NCBI GenBank assembly: GCA_032622095.1
Contig: CP136063.1
Location: 210,844,355 to 210,908,354, forward strand
Length of the DNA: 64,000 nt
Origin: Siphonodentalium dalli
Taxonomy: Eukaryota; Mollusca; Scaphopoda; Gadilida; Siphonodentaliidae
Direction: 5' to 3'
Shown here: piece after piece, positions 60,225 to 64,000 of the stretch
How positions within the stretch are numbered: the first letter of the stretch is position 1
Layout: the number at the start of each line of letters is the position of its first letter
Made by a program: the position numbers and the translations under genes
The notes under the pieces: model-generated
Told to the model about the DNA's origin: nothing
Seen by the model: the letters and a program-made list of their open reading frames with translations, nothing else
Database searches by the model: none

Positions 60225-60443
60225 CATGTCATGTATTTCTATGGATACCAGCAGTCTATTTGCTATTACTGCAGGGCCTTGAATGCCTGGGAAGTCATTG
60301 AATAGCCTTGAATTTCAACAATTTATTCCTATAATTAGTGTTCTGGCTGTGTCATATTAACAATTCCGTATGCCCCACGTGTTCCGTATGAATCCTGTTG
60401 ACGTATAATCTATGTGAAGAAGTTTCTGCATAAATCTTTCCAG

Positions 60444-60566
60444 AGAAGATGAGGCCTAAGCAGAATGAGGTCCCCAGAGGGTGAATTTGGTGATGCTAAC
60501 CTGTTATGCGGGATAGCATCACTAAATTCACCTTCGGGGACCTCATTCTGTAAATGACAGGCACAC
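60444..60566. repeat. Family H MITE fragment (second block only)
   Basis: GATGAGGCCTAAGCAGAATG then GAGGTCCCCAGAGGGTGAAT block and complement, with a short right end GACAGGCACACTTC. Confidence 0.7.
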
Positions 60567-61042
60567 TTCACTCAGCTTTGGCTGATAGCATGTTATTAAA
60601 TTGGCATATCTCAGAAAAACTAAAAAACTGTTGAGACATTGCATTTCATTGCATCTGACTTGAGGAACCATGGTATGGAACACCCAGGTCCCCAGATTTT
60701 TGTTTGTCACAATATTCCCATTTTATTTTTTTTCGAAAAGGAATCTTGCCACATTTCTCATGAATTTATTTACAAATATTATGGATAAAGGTCATTGGAA
60801 TTATTAAGAATTATCGCATTTATGTTATTGAGTCTTCCTTCATATCTGGAATGTTTTGTTGTGTCACTGTAGTTAAAATTATTAGGTCACCAGTCTAGTG
60901 TTAAATGTTCCTTAGATCTCTTCAGGTTGTTTGTATTATTATTATTAGAATACTAATAATTTTGTATGATATCCTTAAATGGAGTAGAGGTTTCACTGTG
61001 TCGTCACATAATCATCTTATAGTTAAATGTTTCTTGTTTAAA

Positions 61043-61120
61043 CCATGGAGACTCGCATATATAAGATATTGCATTGGCACAGGGTTTTTGCAAAATTTCA
61101 GGAAGCTCCTGCCATGGAAG
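61043..61120. repeat. Family A MITE, right end only
   Basis: GAGACTCGCATATATAAGAT half-module, CACAGGGTTTTTGCAAAATT and CTCCTGCCATGGAAGGG before TTAA. Confidence 0.75.
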
Positions 61121-61154
61121 GGTTAAAAGGGTAGGCCAGGTCTGAATATGTTTT

Positions 61155-61413
61155 CCCTTTCATGACGGGAGCTGCGCTGTTGCAGCATTAAAGATACTGT
61201 GCCAGTCATTCTCTTATATATGCGAGTCTCCCATAGGCTAGAAACCACGCATTTATAAGAGAATACACTGGCTTACAAAGTCAAGGTGAATATTGTTAGG
61301 CCAAAGTATTCTCTTATATATGCGAGGCTCCCTATGGAGAAACTAGCACATATAAGAGTATGCATTGGCACAGGGTTTACCCAAAATTTCAGGAAGCTCC
61401 AGTCATGGAAGTG
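61155..61413. mobile_element. Family A MITE
   Basis: CCCTTTCATGACGGGAGCTG...CTCCAGTCATGGAAGTG; the left TTAA reads TTTT. Modules at about 61195-61272 and 61299-61372. It lies 35 bases after the previous right-end fragment; both are followed by AAAGGGTAGGCC, suggesting local duplication. Confidence 0.8.
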
Positions 61414-61657
61414 TTAAAAGGGTAGGCCCAGTCTGATTATCTTAATTGGGATAATCTTTACATTGTACATCATGGTGAAGCTTATTCGAGGCAGATTTCT
61501 TACCACCAAGTATGCCAGACCAATAGGCCTCTGGTTTTATGAGAAATATTTATTTTAGTTTATATATCTAATCTTTGATTTCACTGCTTTTACTGAGCAA
61601 CACCACGATATTGTGTGACAGCCAATATTTTTAAGGCTTCAGCACATGTGTGTGGAA

Positions 61658-62133
61658 TAGGGCCCGGTGAATTGGCAATTTCAACATTGAATCAAATCTC
61701 GAATCGAATTACGATAATGAATAAAAATCAAATCGAATCTGGAATCAAATCTTTTGCCGACACTTAGTAGATTCCCTACGATTATGGTCCAACTGTGCTG
61801 AACACGTGAACCATCACCAACCTGCATGTTTAACAAGTAACCCACGACCTTCCGCGAGTAACCAATGCTGGGACCGGGACGCCAATGTGCAGTGGGCTAT
61901 TGGGTAACTTAGCCTACACATTGGATCACAGAGGTCCCAATTGGTCGCGGAAGGAGATATAGGTAAAGTATTGGCGATACAATGAAATTTTTTTAGAGAT
62001 AATGCAGGCTATTCCCGTCGACAAAGGACTTTTACAAAACAATTTGAAATTCACACGCCCGCTTTCAAATCAAATCAAATCAGGAAAATGAGATTCAAAA
62101 TCGAATCTAAGCTCGAAGTTTCGTCGGGCCCTA
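61658..62133. mobile_element. hAT-like element, 476 bases
   Basis: TAGGGCCCGGTGAATTGG at the left, TTTCGTCGGGCCCTA at the right, between GTGTGGAA (61650-61657) and GTATGGAA (62134-62141), an 8-bp duplication with one change. The interior has AATCAAATCGAATC repeats. Non-coding. Confidence 0.82.
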
Positions 62134-62311
62134 GTATGGAACTGAAAGAAGTTTGAGAACAAAACTGGAACTTTAAAATAGAAATCATCTCCAAACGTAA
62201 TAAGATTGGAATAAAATGTGGTGAAATTCGCTGACAAAATCAACTGAGATGCTCGTCAAGTGTGTAACAAATACAGAACCACACATGTTATCTATTATAT
62301 ATTTTGAAAGA

Positions 62312-62321
62312 TCTGTGTGTT

Positions 62322-62361
<40 letters not shown>

Positions 62362-63164
62362 AAATCGATGGACTCAAAAACGACTAAGCCAATTTCGATG
62401 AAATTTGGTATTTGGATGTGTTTTCGGCCGGAGACGAACATAGGCATATTTATTTGTCCGTGCGAGGTCAACTTTTCACGTGCGGAGGTCAAATCTGTTT
62501 TTACGCCGTTTTTGCGCTAATATATTTCAGTTCGGTGCTCACAAATCGATTCGATATAGCGCGAATAATAAATTGCCAGTCATATAATTTGCACGGTTAG
62601 AATCTGTGGCGTGTCCTCTTTCCAACGATATATAATATGTATGTATCCGTTTTAGTTATCTGCCTCAATTATTAGGTACAAGTGGTCCGATGCTTTTATC
62701 GGGATAAAATCAATGCGTAATTTCTATGACGTCGTCAGAGGTCATAAAGTTAGATTACGTTAACTCTCACCCTGCCGATGCATTTGACTGTGTCGCGTTA
62801 ACTCATCACCGGCCGAGGTATCCGCAAATGACATTGGGCTATATATCTCGGAAACGGATGTAGCTATCGACTTGAAATTTGGTATGTGAATGTATCTTGC
62901 CCCGGATACGAATTTTATCGGGTCGCCGAGCACGTGCGACGCCAGCTTCGCGCATGCGCAGACGAGATCTCGGAAACGGGTTGAGATATTGACTTTAAAT
63001 TTGGTATGTGAATGTATCTTGCCCCGGATACGAATTTTATCGGGTCGCCGAGCACGTGCGACACCAGCTTCGCGCATGCGCAGACCAGATCTAGGAAACG
63101 GGTGGAGCAATCGACTTGAAATTTGGTTTTTGAATAGCCCGGACGAAGTCGGGTCACCTTCTAG
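62312..63164 (+). mobile_element. Helitron-like element with tandem core
   Basis: It starts TCTGTGTG after an A and ends CTAG before a T. The hairpin GCCCGGACGAAGTCGGGT lies about 10 bases before the CTAG end. This fits Helitron rules (5' TC, 3' hairpin then CTRR, insertion between A and T). The core contains a GT run (62316-62360) and about 2.5 copies of a unit with TCGGAAACGG, TTGAAATTTGGTATGTGAAT, CGGGTCGCCGAGCACGTGCG and TTCGCGCATGCGCAGAC. No helicase. Confidence 0.65.
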
Positions 63165-63200
63165 TTACTATATAATTTTGGCACTATTGTGGAATGTTAA

Positions 63201-63436
63201 CCACCCTTTGAGTGCCAGGTCGATTTTTGTATCAACCCATATACCCTGTGCCAATGCATTATCTTATATATGCGAGATGACCATAGGTCGCCTCGCATAT
63301 ATAAGAGAATGCATTGGCCTAACAATTTTTTTTTTACAATTTTTTACAATTTTAATAATTTATTCTTATATTCTTTATAAGACTTATTTTGTAGGTTTAG
63401 GGCCGATTAGATCGGCCCCTGGTGGCACTCAAAGGG
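63201..63436. mobile_element. Family C MITE, reverse orientation
   Basis: TTAA (63197-63200, 63437-63440) around CCACCCTTTGAGTGCCAGG...TGGCACTCAAAGGG. One module at 63245-63318. The small hairpin GGGCCGATTAGATCGGCCCC is near the right end. Confidence 0.82.
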
Positions 63437-63660
63437 TTAATAGGCCTTGCATGCTATCCTTATGCCATACCATCCGTGCCATAAATTGATAGCAAGTATC
63501 ACATGAGTATGGTTCTATCTCTTTTCTGTCATATAATTGATTCCAACAGCTATGTTTAATTATAAATATTTCAAATCGGCTTTCCAATGTCATACAATAA
63601 CATTCTTGTCTAATATAATATAAAAAAAAGTCTTCCCTTTTAGTTAAATTGCTCGTAATA

Positions 63661-63879
63661 TTCTTGCTGAGCTGTGCTGGTGCAGCATTAAAGATAATGT
63701 GCCAGTGCATTCACTTATATATACAAGTCTCCTATAGGGAGCCTCGCACATATAAGAGAATGTGTTGGCTTACAAGGTCACGGAAAATATTGTTAGGCCA
63801 ATGCATTCTCTTATATATGCGAGGCTCCCTATGGCACAGGGTTTTCACAATATTTCAGGAAACTCCAGTCATGGAATGG
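63661..63879. mobile_element. Family A MITE, left end missing
   Basis: GAGCTGTGCTGGTGCAGCAT, first module at 63698-63770, half of the second (63796-63838), and CTCCAGTCATGGAATGG before TTAA. Confidence 0.75.
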
Positions 63880-64000
63880 TTAACTCAACAGATAAGATAG
63901 TCTTCTAACCTATAGTCTATCTGCTATTTTTTAAATCTTATATTCTTGAGCACCTCACTATAGTGTGTTATAAATTTATAACTTTTTACATTTCATGCTA

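Noticed and set aside
62890-63489. 199-codon open frame
   Set aside because: It runs from the tandem core of the Helitron-like element into a family C MITE, so it is a chance join of repeats.
59565-64000. Search for the next exon beginning YSGR
   Set aside because: No acceptor followed by a matching frame was seen; the remaining sequence is repeats.

Overview
This is a eukaryotic, AT-rich, intron-dominated window, most likely from a marine invertebrate. A lophotrochozoan or mollusc is my best guess, from the exon sequences, the very heavy load of short inverted-repeat transposons, and palindrome-headed elements with tandem-repeat cores of the kind known from bivalves. No bacterial or organellar genes, rRNA or functional tRNA were seen. 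Most open reading frames in the window are chance translations of repeats.

The only convincing host gene lies on the + strand: ten consecutive internal exons (12717-59564) of a FERM-domain gene of the FRMD3/FRMD5 type. Each exon has AG/GT borders and the phases chain without a break over 751 coding bases, about 250 residues. They run from the end of FERM lobe F1 through F2 and F3 into the start of the FERM-adjacent (FA) region. The 5' exons (ubiquitin-like F1 lobe) and 3' exons (rest of FA and tail) were not found and probably lie outside. Two small symmetric exons (27 and 18 bases) sit in an F3 loop and can both be skipped in frame.

Nearly everything else is repeats. (1) Several families of short elements lie between TTAA duplications; four of them begin CCCTTT, which suggests piggyBac-type MITEs (called A, B, C and I here; E is a fifth TTAA family beginning AAAG). 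(2) A roughly 70-base palindromic module, in about 35 whole or partial copies, is the core of families A, B, C and of a fourth family, D, with quite different ends. (3) A hAT-like MITE family (H) has ends CAAGCCT...AGGCTTG and 8-bp target duplications that can be read at many copies. (4) A TA-flanked foldback family (F) has arms of about 100 bases. (5) Larger hAT-like elements have clear 8-bp duplications: 15728-16841, 22860-26131 (with two further elements nested inside), 57728-58987 (a giant foldback) and 61658-62133. (6) Palindrome-headed tandem-array elements lie at 7723-9153, 16842-17235 and 36686-37952, and a Helitron-like element at 62312-63164. (7) There is one tRNA-derived SINE at 3101-3376.

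Region by region: 1-12.7 kb is upstream or intronic repeat sequence. 12.7-32.6 kb holds four exons in long introns with the nested hAT complex. 32.6-38.1 kb holds two exons with a duplicated segment and the 175-bp array. 38-56.6 kb holds the loop microexons among many MITEs. 56.6-59.6 kb holds the last two exons flanking the giant foldback. 59.6-64 kb is repeats only. The most interesting signals are the shared palindromic module with compensatory changes at its centre, the giant foldback carrying an open frame in both arms, the three-deep nesting, and the cassette microexons.
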